Assembly: GCA_007120675.1 (NCBI GenBank)
Contig: SKNE01000015.1
Location: 1 to 5,287, forward strand
DNA: 5,287 bases
Reading direction: 5' to 3'
Source: Bacteroidales bacterium
GTDB taxonomy: Bacteria; Bacteroidota; Bacteroidia; Bacteroidales; UBA7960
Each line of letters begins with the position of its first letter. The first letter of the stretch is position 1. Shown one piece after another: positions 1-5,287 of the stretch. The position numbers and the translations under genes were made by a program. Under the pieces are notes generated by a model that worked only from the letters and a program-made list of their open reading frames with translations, searched no databases and was not told the DNA's origin.

Positions 1-183
1 GCTGCGAAGGAAAACCGGGTGAGAGTCCGTATAACGGTCGATCTTACGATGTAAGCGGATGCCATCCACCACACCCTTGCCGTATCCGTTGATCTGCTGC
101 CCCTTCACCATGTCGGCAATGAAGTTGCCAATGATCAGCTCCTCCTCATCCCCGGATAAATACAGATGCGCTAAAAAATTCAT
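1..183 (-). CDS. acpH: Acyl-carrier-protein phosphodiesterase, N-terminal part (cut by window edge)
   Basis: This minus-strand frame starts at the ATG complementary to 181-183 and stays open for 61 codons to base 1, so about the first third of a roughly 190-200 residue protein is present. It begins MNFLAHLYLSGDEEELIIGN and continues with FIADMVKG (residues 21-28) and GIRLHRKIDRYTDSHPV (about 41-57). This is the typical N-terminus of the ACP phosphodiesterase (DUF479) family, which removes the 4'-phosphopantetheine arm from holo-acyl carrier protein in the cytosol. From memory, Asp24 matches the essential aspartate of E. coli AcpH, a non-canonical HD-family hydrolase, and it is present here, as is His6. 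No Shine-Dalgarno sequence precedes the start, as is usual in Bacteroidota. The gene diverges from the outer-membrane gene at 632. The family call rests on remembered similarity. The C-terminal part cannot be checked. Confidence 0.9.
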   Translation of the reverse strand, partial: MNFLAHLYLSGDEEELIIGNFIADMVKGQQINGYGKGVVDGIRLHRKIDRYTDSHPVFLRS

Positions 184-376
184 GGACACAAACACTTGTC
201 AACTAAGCGGGCAGGCATCACTCGCCGTAAGGAACCGCCCTCAATTGGTTTGAAAAAATCAACATCCACGACCACAAACAACGCAGAAGCAGTTTACCCT
301 TTCGAAATTACACAAATTATTGTTGCTGCAAAGGGATCCCCCACAATGTCAAACATCCTGATATTCCATAAATTAT

Positions 377-426
377 GACGGCAGGGCGACAAACGCCCCG
401 GGTATCCCGTCAACATATTTTTTTTT
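377..426 (+). terminator. Terminator-like hairpin with T9 tract, no obvious upstream gene
   Basis: The outer stem GACGG (377-381) pairs with CCGTC (407-411). The inner stem GGGCG (384-388) pairs with CGCCC (394-398) around an ACAAA loop. Nine T residues follow at 418-426, six bases after the stem. The shape suits a plus-strand intrinsic terminator. The stem is interrupted on the right by an unpaired CGGGTATC (399-406), which makes it less ideal than the other two terminators in the window. The nearest upstream gene, acpH, is on the other strand, so what it would terminate is unclear. Confidence 0.45.
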
Positions 427-438
427 ACGATAAACGCA

Positions 439-464
439 TTGTGTTAAAAAAAGCACTAACTTGC
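439..464 (+). promoter_or_regulatory. Possible Bacteroidota-type promoter for the barrel gene (weak)
   Basis: A TTG at 439-441 (-33-like) is followed after 15 bases by TAACTTGC at 457-464. The latter resembles the -7 box TAnnTTTG with one T missing. The A-rich spacer and the CTAACTTGCA context are typical of Bacteroidales promoters, but both the spacing and the -7 box are off consensus. If it is used, transcription would start near 470 and leave a leader of about 160 bases. Confidence 0.3.
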
Positions 465-468
465 ATTC

Positions 469-579
469 GCAGGCTTTGCCGTAGACGCTGATTCGAGGAA
501 CCCTTCTGCCCCGCAGAAGCGCAGACGGTCTCCAAGGCTTGCATTGTTTCTTTTACTGGTCCGCGCAGTGCCCCGCGGA
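469..579 (+). ncRNA. Candidate structured leader RNA upstream of the barrel gene
   Basis: Three pairings were found by hand. GCAGGCTTTG (469-478) pairs with CAAGGCTTGC (533-542), 10 pairs including two G-U wobbles, and CCGT (479-482) can stack inside it with ACGG (525-528). Within this loop CTTCTGC (503-509) and GCAGAAG (513-519) form a perfect 7-bp hairpin with a CCC loop. Downstream, TCCGCG (560-565) pairs with CGCGGA (574-579). The long hairpin is followed by a T-rich stretch (TTGTTTCTTTT, 544-554), so the segment could act as an attenuator, or as a short independent RNA. It matches no riboswitch or RNA family that I recognise. Some of the folding may simply reflect its high GC content. 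Confidence 0.3.
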
Positions 580-631
580 GGCGGAAACCGAAAAGCCAAC
601 AGAGTAGGTAACCATTAACCAACAATCTAAC

Positions 632-1312
632 ATGAAACATATTGTAAAACTATTCGCGCTGATGTTTGTACTCTCACTGGCTGGACAGGCCCACGCACAG
701 AGCATCCACCTGAAAGGGGGTCTCAACCTGGCCAGCATGAATTTCGACAATGAGTGGTTCGACGACGATGACATCTCGTGGAAAGCAGGATTCATTGCAG
801 GAGCCACCGTGGAGTTTCCCATCACCACCATGCTGTCCCTGGAAACAGGAATGCTTTTCGCCTCCAAAGGCTATAAGTCGGAGTATGAGGAGAGCTTCCC
901 GGAGTGGAATGAGGAGTATAGCGCAGAAGAAACCGTGAACCTGCTTTATGTGGACATTCCCATCACCGCCAAGGCACTCTTCAATGTGGGAGACATCGAC
1001 ATCTTCCTGACGGCCGGCCCTTACGTGGGCATCGGCATCACGGGAACATACAAGGCGGAATGGAAAGATACCTGGAACGGACATACCGACTCCGGATCCA
1101 TTGAGGAGGACATCGAATGGGGATCGGGTGATGACGACGACCTCAAGCGCCTGGACTTTGGACTGCTGGTTGGTGCCGGCGTGGAGTTCGGCTCACTCAC
1201 CGTGGGGGCTGCCTATGGCATGGGACTGGCCAACATCTCTCCCCATGACATTGTGGATATCAACAACAAAACCATCAGCATCACGCTGGGCTATAAGATC
1301 AACTTCAAATAG
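632..1312 (+). CDS. Outer-membrane beta-barrel protein, porin-family (PF13568-like)
   Basis: This encodes a 226-residue secreted protein. Residues 1-22 form a signal peptide (basic MKHIVK, hydrophobic LFALMFVLSLAG, then AHA before Gln23), leaving a mature chain of about 204 residues. The rest alternates short amphipathic strands typical of small Bacteroidota barrels: IHLKGGLNLA (25-34), AGFIAGATVEF (52-62), YVDIPITAKALF (106-117), FLTAGPYVGIGITG (125-138), LDFGLLVGAGVEFG (174-187), LTVGAAYGMGLANIS (189-203) and the final ISITLGYKINF. This resembles outer-membrane beta-barrel domain PF13568, probably with eight strands or so. The presumed surface loops are very acidic: DDDD at 44-47, a Glu-rich stretch at 83-100, and EED plus DDDD at 158-170. 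The true function (pore, anchor or ligand binding) is not known. The gene is monocistronic, with a strong terminator immediately downstream. The start is fixed by the signal peptide; no Shine-Dalgarno sequence is seen. Confidence 0.85.
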   Translation: MKHIVKLFALMFVLSLAGQAHAQSIHLKGGLNLASMNFDNEWFDDDDISWKAGFIAGATVEFPITTMLSLETGMLFASKGYKSEYEESFPEWNEEYSAEETVNLLYVDIPITAKALFNVGDIDIFLTAGPYVGIGITGTYKAEWKDTWNGHTDSGSIEEDIEWGSGDDDDLKRLDFGLLVGAGVEFGSLTVGAAYGMGLANISPHDIVDINNKTISITLGYKINFK

Positions 1313-1334
1313 CCCGCAGAGATTCTGCCAAATT

Positions 1335-1371
1335 ACGGGTGACCGCCTCCCTGCGGTCGCCCGTTTTTTTT
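1335..1371 (+). terminator. Strong intrinsic terminator after the barrel gene
   Basis: A 12-bp stem forms between ACGGGTGACCGC (1335-1346) and GCGGTCGCCCGT (1353-1364), with one internal U-G wobble and a six-base CTCCCT loop. It runs straight into eight T residues (1364-1371). It lies 22 bases after the stop codon of the barrel gene, so it separates that gene from iorAB. Confidence 0.93.
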
Positions 1372-1555
1372 GCCCTTGCGGCCGCATTGCTCACCCACCC
1401 ATCCCGCCTTGAGCGCTGACTGCTTGCAAAATTCGAGATGCCCATCAAATGGCGCTAGCCTTGATATGTAAGCAGGAAAACCGTCCACCCCGGGGTAACG
1501 GATCAGCACCTCCATCTTACCTTACGATCTGCGCCCCCGGATACATTAATTTTTA

Positions 1556-1571
1556 TAGCTTTGTAGCTTTC
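1556..1571 (+). promoter_or_regulatory. Bacteroidota -7 promoter element for iorAB, tandem copy
   Basis: TAGCTTTG at 1556-1563 matches the Bacteroidota primary-sigma -7 consensus TAnnTTTG exactly. It is repeated immediately as TAGCTTTC at 1564-1571. No TTG is visible at the expected -33 distance, so only the -7 part is convincing. Transcription from the first copy would start around 1570, giving a leader of only about 25 bases before the iorA ATG at 1594. The interval 1372-1555 between the upstream terminator and this element shows nothing else that I can name. Confidence 0.6.
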
Positions 1572-1593
1572 AAACCCTTAAAGACTCAGCCAC

Positions 1594-3213
1594 ATGCATA
1601 AATTATTACTTCTGGGCGATGAAGCCATTGCCCAGGCAGCAATAGATGCCGGAGTATCAGGTGTTTTCTCCTATCCCGGCACACCGTCCACCGAAATCAC
1701 CCAGTATGTCCGCTCCGCCAAAGAGGCAAGGGAGAAGGGCATTGTAGCCACCTGGGCGGCCAACGAAAAAACGGCCGCTGAACAGGCGCTGGGGATGTCT
1801 TATGCCGGCAAGCGGGCCATGACCTGCATGAAGCACGTGGGACTGAACGTGGCCGCCGACGTCTTCATCAACTCGTCCATCACCGGGGCCAACGGGGGAC
1901 TGATCTATGTGGTGGCCGACGACCCATCCATGCACTCTTCGCAGAACGAGCAGGACTCCAGGGTGTACGGCAACTTCGCCATGATCCCCATCCTGGAGCC
2001 CACCAACCAGCAGGAGGCCTACGAGATGGTTCACCTGGGCTTCGACATCTCCGAGAAGCTGCAGGTGCCGGTGATGCTCCGCATCACCACCCGCCTGGCA
2101 CACTCAAGGGCCGGCGTGGTACGCAAGGAAGCAAGGCAGCAAAACCAGTTTAAGCTCCCCGAAGACCTCAAGCAGTTCATCCTCCTGCCCGCCATCGCCC
2201 GCAAACGCTACCAGATGCTGCTGGACAACCAGGAAGCCTTCCGGAGGCTCGCCGAAGAGTCGCCCTATAACCAATACATCCCCGGCGAGGACACCTCCCT
2301 GGGTATCATCGCCTGCGGACTGGCCTACAACTACCTGGTGGAGAACTACCCCGGCCGCAAGGTCCCCCACCCGGTGGTGAAGGTGTCGCACTACCCGCTT
2401 CCCGCCAACCACATCCACCAATTGTACGATGAGTGCGACAAGATCCTGGTGATCGAGGAGGGCTACCCCGTGGCGGAAGAGATGATGAGAGGCTTCATGA
2501 ACCGCGGCAAGGAGATCAAGGGGCGCCTGGATGGAACCCTGCCCCGCACCGGCGAGCTGAATCCCCGGCACGTGGCCATCGCCCTGGGCTTCGAGGTGGC
2601 GGAGATCATGGAAGTGCCCGAACTGGTGGCCAAGCGTCCCCCCTCACTCTGTAAGGGCTGCCCTCACATCGACAGCTTCCTGGGACTCAATGAGGCGATC
2701 GCCGAGTACGGCAAGGGACGGGTATTCTCCGACATCGGTTGTTATACCCTGAGCGCGCTGCCTCCCTACCACTCCATCAACACCTGCGTCGACATGGGCG
2801 CCTCCATCACCATGGCCAAAGGGGCGGCCGACGCCGGCATGCGACCCGCCGTGGCCGTGATCGGCGACAGCACCTTCACCCATTCAGGCATCACCGGACT
2901 ACTGGATGCCGTGAACGACCAGTCGAACATCACGGTGGTGATCCTGGATAACGCCACCACCGCCATGACAGGCGGCCAGCCATCCTCGGCCTTTGAGCGG
3001 ATAGAGGACATCTGCCGCGGACTGGGTGTCGATGAGGAGCACATCCGGATCATCAAACCCCTGAAGAAGCGCCACGAGGAGAACACACAGGTGTTCCGCG
3101 AAGAGCTGGCATACGACGGGGTGTCTGTGATCATCCCGCGACGCGAGTGCATCGTGACGCTCAACAAAAGGATGCGCGAGAAATTCAAGGAGAAGGCCAG
3201 GGCCGAAAAATAG
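1594..3213 (+). CDS. iorA: Indolepyruvate:ferredoxin oxidoreductase, alpha subunit (short form)
   Basis: The enzyme oxidatively decarboxylates indolepyruvate and related aryl-pyruvates to aryl-acetyl-CoA using thiamine diphosphate (TPP) and CoA, reducing ferredoxin in the cytosol. The 539-residue protein has an N-terminal pyrimidine-binding domain (about 5-190) with YPGTPSTEI (27-35) and ANEKTA (56-61, Glu58 the likely cofactor-activating residue). A middle domain spans about 235-310. The TPP domain spans about 350-510 with LCKGCPH (352-358), SDIGCYTLSALPPY (379-392), GDSTFTHSG (424-432) and LDNATTAMTGGQ (451-462). Characterised archaeal IorA proteins are longer (over 600 residues) and end in a two-cluster ferredoxin domain. 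This one stops soon after RREC (516-519) with a basic tail and has no CxxCxxCxxxCP motif. Cys353, Cys356, Cys383 and Cys519 could still bind one [4Fe-4S] cluster near TPP. The start at 1594 fits the usual MxKLLLLGDEAIAQ opening; no Shine-Dalgarno sequence. It is the first gene of iorAB. Confidence 0.95.
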   Translation: MHKLLLLGDEAIAQAAIDAGVSGVFSYPGTPSTEITQYVRSAKEAREKGIVATWAANEKTAAEQALGMSYAGKRAMTCMKHVGLNVAADVFINSSITGANGGLIYVVADDPSMHSSQNEQDSRVYGNFAMIPILEPTNQQEAYEMVHLGFDISEKLQVPVMLRITTRLAHSRAGVVRKEARQQNQFKLPEDLKQFILLPAIARKRYQMLLDNQEAFRRLAEESPYNQYIPGEDTSLGIIACGLAYNYLVENYPGRKVPHPVVKVSHYPLPANHIHQLYDECDKILVIEEGYPVAEEMMRGFMNRGKEIKGRLDGTLPRTGELNPRHVAIALGFEVAEIMEVPELVAKRPPSLCKGCPHIDSFLGLNEAIAEYGKGRVFSDIGCYTLSALPPYHSINTCVDMGASITMAKGAADAGMRPAVAVIGDSTFTHSGITGLLDAVNDQSNITVVILDNATTAMTGGQPSSAFERIEDICRGLGVDEEHIRIIKPLKKRHEENTQVFREELAYDGVSVIIPRRECIVTLNKRMREKFKEKARAEK

Positions 3214-3292
3214 TCGCTCCCCAAAGGAATGCATTGAAAAACAAAGCGTAATAAATAACCGCCATAGGCGAAAAAGAACAAATAACACAGGC

Positions 3293-3880
3293 ATGAAAAA
3301 CGATATCATCTTAGCCGGCGTGGGTGGACAAGGGATCCTGTCCATCGCAGCCATCATCGGCTACGCCGCCGTACAGTCCGGATTATACCTCAAACAGGCC
3401 GAAGTACACGGCATGAGCCAGCGGGGCGGCGACGTGCAGTCGCACCTCCGCCTTTCATCCGACGAAATCGCCTCCGACCTCATCCCGGAAGGGAAGGCCG
3501 ACATGATCATCAGCGTGGAGCCGATGGAATCGCTGCGCTACCTGCCCTACCTGGGACCCGACGGGTGGCTCATCACCAATACCGAGCCCTATGTGAACAT
3601 CCCCAACTACCCCGACCTGGAAGAGGTGCTGGGGGAAGTGCGCAAGCTGCCCCGCCATGTGGCCCTGGACGCCGGTGCGCTGGCCGAAGAAGCGGGCTCA
3701 AAGAAGGCCGCCAACGTCGTGATACTGGGCGCCGCATCCCCCTTCATCGACATCCCCGTGGAAAAACTGGAAGAGGCCATCCACTTCCTCTTCGGGAAGA
3801 AGGGTGAAGACCTGGTGGAGATCAATCTCAAGGCCCTGCACGCTGGCCGGAAAGTAGCCCAGGCAGACGCAGAAAACTGA
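3293..3880 (+). CDS. iorB: Indolepyruvate:ferredoxin oxidoreductase, beta subunit
   Basis: This is the 195-residue partner of IorA, made of a single pyruvate/ketoisovalerate oxidoreductase gamma-type domain (PF01558). Visible hallmarks are the glycine-rich loop LAGVGGQGIL (7-16), EVHGMSQRGGDVQSHLR (37-53), the SVEPMESLRYLPYL segment (74-87) and NVVILGAASPF (141-151). In this family the domain contacts the TPP diphosphate and helps to bind CoA. The length is normal. The protein contains no cysteine, so it carries no iron-sulfur cluster. It lies 79 bases after iorA on the same strand with no terminator between, so the two are probably co-transcribed. The gap is longer than is common for an obligate subunit pair and contains only a small CGCC-ATA-GGCG inverted repeat (3260-3270). 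The start at 3293 gives the expected MKNDIILAGVGGQG opening; an AT-rich leader without Shine-Dalgarno precedes it. Confidence 0.95.
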   Translation: MKNDIILAGVGGQGILSIAAIIGYAAVQSGLYLKQAEVHGMSQRGGDVQSHLRLSSDEIASDLIPEGKADMIISVEPMESLRYLPYLGPDGWLITNTEPYVNIPNYPDLEEVLGEVRKLPRHVALDAGALAEEAGSKKAANVVILGAASPFIDIPVEKLEEAIHFLFGKKGEDLVEINLKALHAGRKVAQADAEN

Positions 3881-3931
3881 TTCCCCGCTAAACAAAAAAG
3901 GGCACATGCAGGTTATATCATTGCCCTCTCT

Positions 3932-3957
3932 ACGGCCTTTGCACGAAGGCCGTTTTT
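3932..3957 (+). terminator. Intrinsic terminator after iorB
   Basis: A perfect 8-bp stem, ACGGCCTT (3932-3939) with AAGGCCGT (3946-3953), closes a six-base TGCACG loop and runs into five T residues (3953-3957). It lies 52 bases past the iorB stop codon. It separates iorAB from gcvP, so gcvP most likely has its own promoter within 3958-4082. I could not identify a convincing TAnnTTTG box there. Confidence 0.9.
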
Positions 3958-4082
3958 GAAGGATTTTGCCCGGCCCGTCAGCCTGTTGAGTCAGCAAGAC
4001 CAAAATAATGATCCAACCGGCCAGCCATCACACGACATCATCCCAGGAACAATCATTTTAATCAAACCATAAAGCACATCCC

Positions 4083-5287
4083 ATGATAACAAACAATTTC
4101 ATTGAGCGCCACAACGGTATCCGTAAAGAAGATGAAGATAAGATGTTGAAGGTGATCGGCATCGATTCAAGCCACCGGCTGATCGATGAGACGATACCGC
4201 CCAGCATCCGGATGAAAAATGACCTGGATGTTCCCGACGGACTGAATGAGTATGAATACATTCAGCACCTGCGTGAACTGGGCAGCAAAAACAAACTCTA
4301 CCGCTCCTTCATCGGCATGGGTTACTACAACACCATCATGCCGGGGGTGATCCAGCGAAACATCCTGGAAAACCCGGGCTGGTACACCGCCTACACACCC
4401 TACCAGGCCGAGATCTCACAGGGCCGCCTGGAGGCACTCCTGAACTTCCAGACCGTGATCACCGACCTGACGGGACTGGAGATCGCCAATGCCTCGCTCC
4501 TGGATGAGGCAACAGCTGCGGCCGAAGCCATGATCATGCTCTACAACGCCAGGTCGCGCACCGCCGTCAAGCAGGGCGTCAACAAGTTCTTCGTGTCGCA
4601 ACGCTGCTTCCCGCAAACCCTCGACGTGCTCAAAAACAGGGCCGAGCCCCTGGGCATCGAGCTGGTGATCACCGACCACCACCAGGTGAGCCTCGACGAG
4701 ATGTTCTTCGGCGCCCTCCTGCAGTACCCCGACGGCTACGGTTCGGTGAACAACTACCAGGACTTCGTTCATGAAGCCCAAAAGCTCAACATCCGCATCG
4801 CCGTGGCTTCCGACCTGCTTAGCCTCACCATGCTGACCCCTCCCGGAGAATGGGGCGCCGACGTGGTGGTGGGCTCATCCCAGCGCTTCGGCGTGCCCAT
4901 GGGATACGGCGGTCCCCACGCCGGCTTCTTTGCCACCAGGGAAGAGTTCAAACGCAACGTGCCCGGCCGAATCATCGGCGTGTCGGTGGACAAGAACGGT
5001 AACTACGCCCTGCGCATGGCCCTGCAGACCCGTGAGCAGCACATCAAAAGGGAAAAGGCCACCTCTAACATCTGCACGGCACAGGCCCTGCTGGCCATCA
5101 TCGCCTCCATGTATGCCGTATATCATGGTCCCCGGGGACTAAAAAAGATTGCCCGCCACGTGAACATCCTCACGGGCGTGCTGGCACAGGAGCTGGAGAA
5201 GTACGGCTTCAGGCAGCTGAACCAGCATTTCTTTGACACCCTGCTGATCCAGCTGCCGGAGAACCTGTTCTCCAACGCCGTACAACA
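4083..5287 (+). CDS. gcvP: Glycine dehydrogenase (decarboxylating), P-protein, N-terminal part (cut by window edge)
   Basis: This is the P-protein of the glycine cleavage system. With pyridoxal phosphate it decarboxylates glycine and passes the aminomethyl group to the lipoyl arm of GcvH. The frame is open from the ATG at 4083 for 401 codons to the window end, out of roughly 950 expected. Recognisable blocks are FIERHNG (6-12), SFIGMGYY (75-82), ENPGWYTAYTPYQAEISQGR (96-115), ASLLDEATAAAEAM (137-150), SSQRFGVPMGYGGPH (265-279), GRIIGVSVD (295-303), ALRMALQTREQHIKREKATS (309-328) and AVYHGP (345-350). These follow the long single-chain GcvP of E. coli and eukaryotes rather than the split GcvPA form. 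In the long form the catalytic lysine lies in the C-terminal half, off this window. The N-terminal half has Gln-Arg where the lysine would be, which is normal. The start agrees with the family N-terminus. No glycine riboswitch is visible upstream. Confidence 0.95.
   Translation, partial: MITNNFIERHNGIRKEDEDKMLKVIGIDSSHRLIDETIPPSIRMKNDLDVPDGLNEYEYIQHLRELGSKNKLYRSFIGMGYYNTIMPGVIQRNILENPGWYTAYTPYQAEISQGRLEALLNFQTVITDLTGLEIANASLLDEATAAAEAMIMLYNARSRTAVKQGVNKFFVSQRCFPQTLDVLKNRAEPLGIELVITDHHQVSLDEMFFGALLQYPDGYGSVNNYQDFVHEAQKLNIRIAVASDLLSLTMLTPPGEWGADVVVGSSQRFGVPMGYGGPHAGFFATREEFKRNVPGRIIGVSVDKNGNYALRMALQTREQHIKREKATSNICTAQALLAIIASMYAVYHGPRGLKKIARHVNILTGVLAQELEKYGFRQLNQHFFDTLLIQLPENLFSNAVQ

Larger units (their letters stand above)
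184..631. other. Divergent intergenic region, 448 bases, no convincing gene
   Basis: This stretch separates acpH (minus) from the barrel gene (plus). Its left half (184-460) is AT-rich and its right half (465-600) is clearly GC-rich. It contains a terminator-like hairpin (377-426), a weak promoter candidate (439-464) and a foldable GC-rich segment (469-579), each listed separately. Short open frames exist on both strands (for example a TTG-initiated plus-strand frame at 196-378 and a minus-strand frame at 425-640), but neither has recognisable protein character. I found no tRNA, rRNA, CRISPR or insertion-sequence ends, and no perfect TAnnTTTG box for acpH on the minus strand. Confidence 0.7.

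Noticed and set aside
196..378. Plus-strand 60-codon frame starting with TTG and ending at the orphan hairpin
   Set aside because: It has no ATG in frame, no ribosome-binding or promoter signal, low-complexity Thr/Ser/Asn content and no recognisable domain. It is more likely chance, although its position before the hairpin was noted.
425..640. Minus-strand 71-codon frame antisense to the leader and the start of the barrel gene
   Set aside because: Its start lies inside the barrel gene's signal peptide codons, and it shows no protein family features. Openness is explained by the GC-rich leader.
2104..2571. Long minus-strand open frame inside iorA (and similar ones at 1657-2103 and 2766-3281)
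   Set aside because: These are shadows of a GC-rich, strongly coding plus-strand gene. Their translations are His/Val/Gly-rich and lack family motifs.
3260..3270. CGCC-ATA-GGCG inverted repeat between iorA and iorB as a terminator
   Set aside because: It has only four pairs, a three-base loop and an A-rich rather than T-rich tail. It is not a terminator, and the subunits are expected to be co-transcribed.
3899..3927. Inverted repeat AGGGCA / TGCCCT, with an A-run on its left, as a minus-strand terminator
   Set aside because: The stem is only six pairs with a 17-base loop, and no minus-strand gene ends here. The perfect plus-strand terminator at 3932-3957 explains the region better.
3986..4011. 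TTG-N17-TAATGA as a gcvP promoter
   Set aside because: TAATGA does not match the Bacteroidota -7 box TAnnTTTG, so I would not call it without transcript data.
3958..4082. Possible glycine riboswitch upstream of gcvP
   Set aside because: The stretch is short and AT-rich near the start codon. It has none of the conserved tandem-aptamer sequence blocks or an expression platform that I could recognise.

Overview
The window looks like chromosomal DNA from a member of the Bacteroidota, probably a Bacteroidales or Marinilabiliales relative with moderately high GC coding DNA. The reasons are these: no clear Shine-Dalgarno sequence precedes any of the five starts; a perfect Bacteroidota-type -7 box (TAnnTTTG) lies just upstream of iorA; there is a small PF13568-like outer-membrane beta-barrel protein; and indolepyruvate oxidoreductase comes in a short-alpha-subunit form. 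The genus cannot be read from the sequence.

Layout, left to right. (1) Positions 1-183, minus strand: the first 61 codons of an acyl-carrier-protein phosphodiesterase (acpH), running off the left edge. (2) Positions 184-631: a 448-base divergent intergenic region with no convincing gene. It holds a terminator-like hairpin with a T9 tract, a weak promoter candidate, and a GC-rich segment that folds into a long imperfect hairpin plus two smaller ones, ahead of (3) an outer-membrane beta-barrel protein at 632-1312, which ends in a strong intrinsic terminator. (4) Positions 1594-3880: iorA and iorB, the two subunits of indolepyruvate:ferredoxin oxidoreductase, with a TAnnTTTG promoter element in front and an intrinsic terminator behind. 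(5) From 4083 to the right edge: the N-terminal 401 codons of a long-form glycine dehydrogenase (gcvP, P-protein of the glycine cleavage system).

IorAB oxidatively decarboxylates aryl-pyruvates from aromatic amino acids to aryl-acetyl-CoA and passes electrons to ferredoxin. GcvP decarboxylates glycine. Both belong to amino-acid metabolism, but the terminator between them suggests separate transcripts. AcpH and the barrel protein have no evident functional link to them. This is mostly ordinary core-genome sequence. I do not see a new multi-gene system. The points most worth a second look are the IorA that lacks the usual C-terminal ferredoxin domain while keeping four cysteines that could hold one cluster, and the structured leader and orphan terminator between acpH and the barrel gene.
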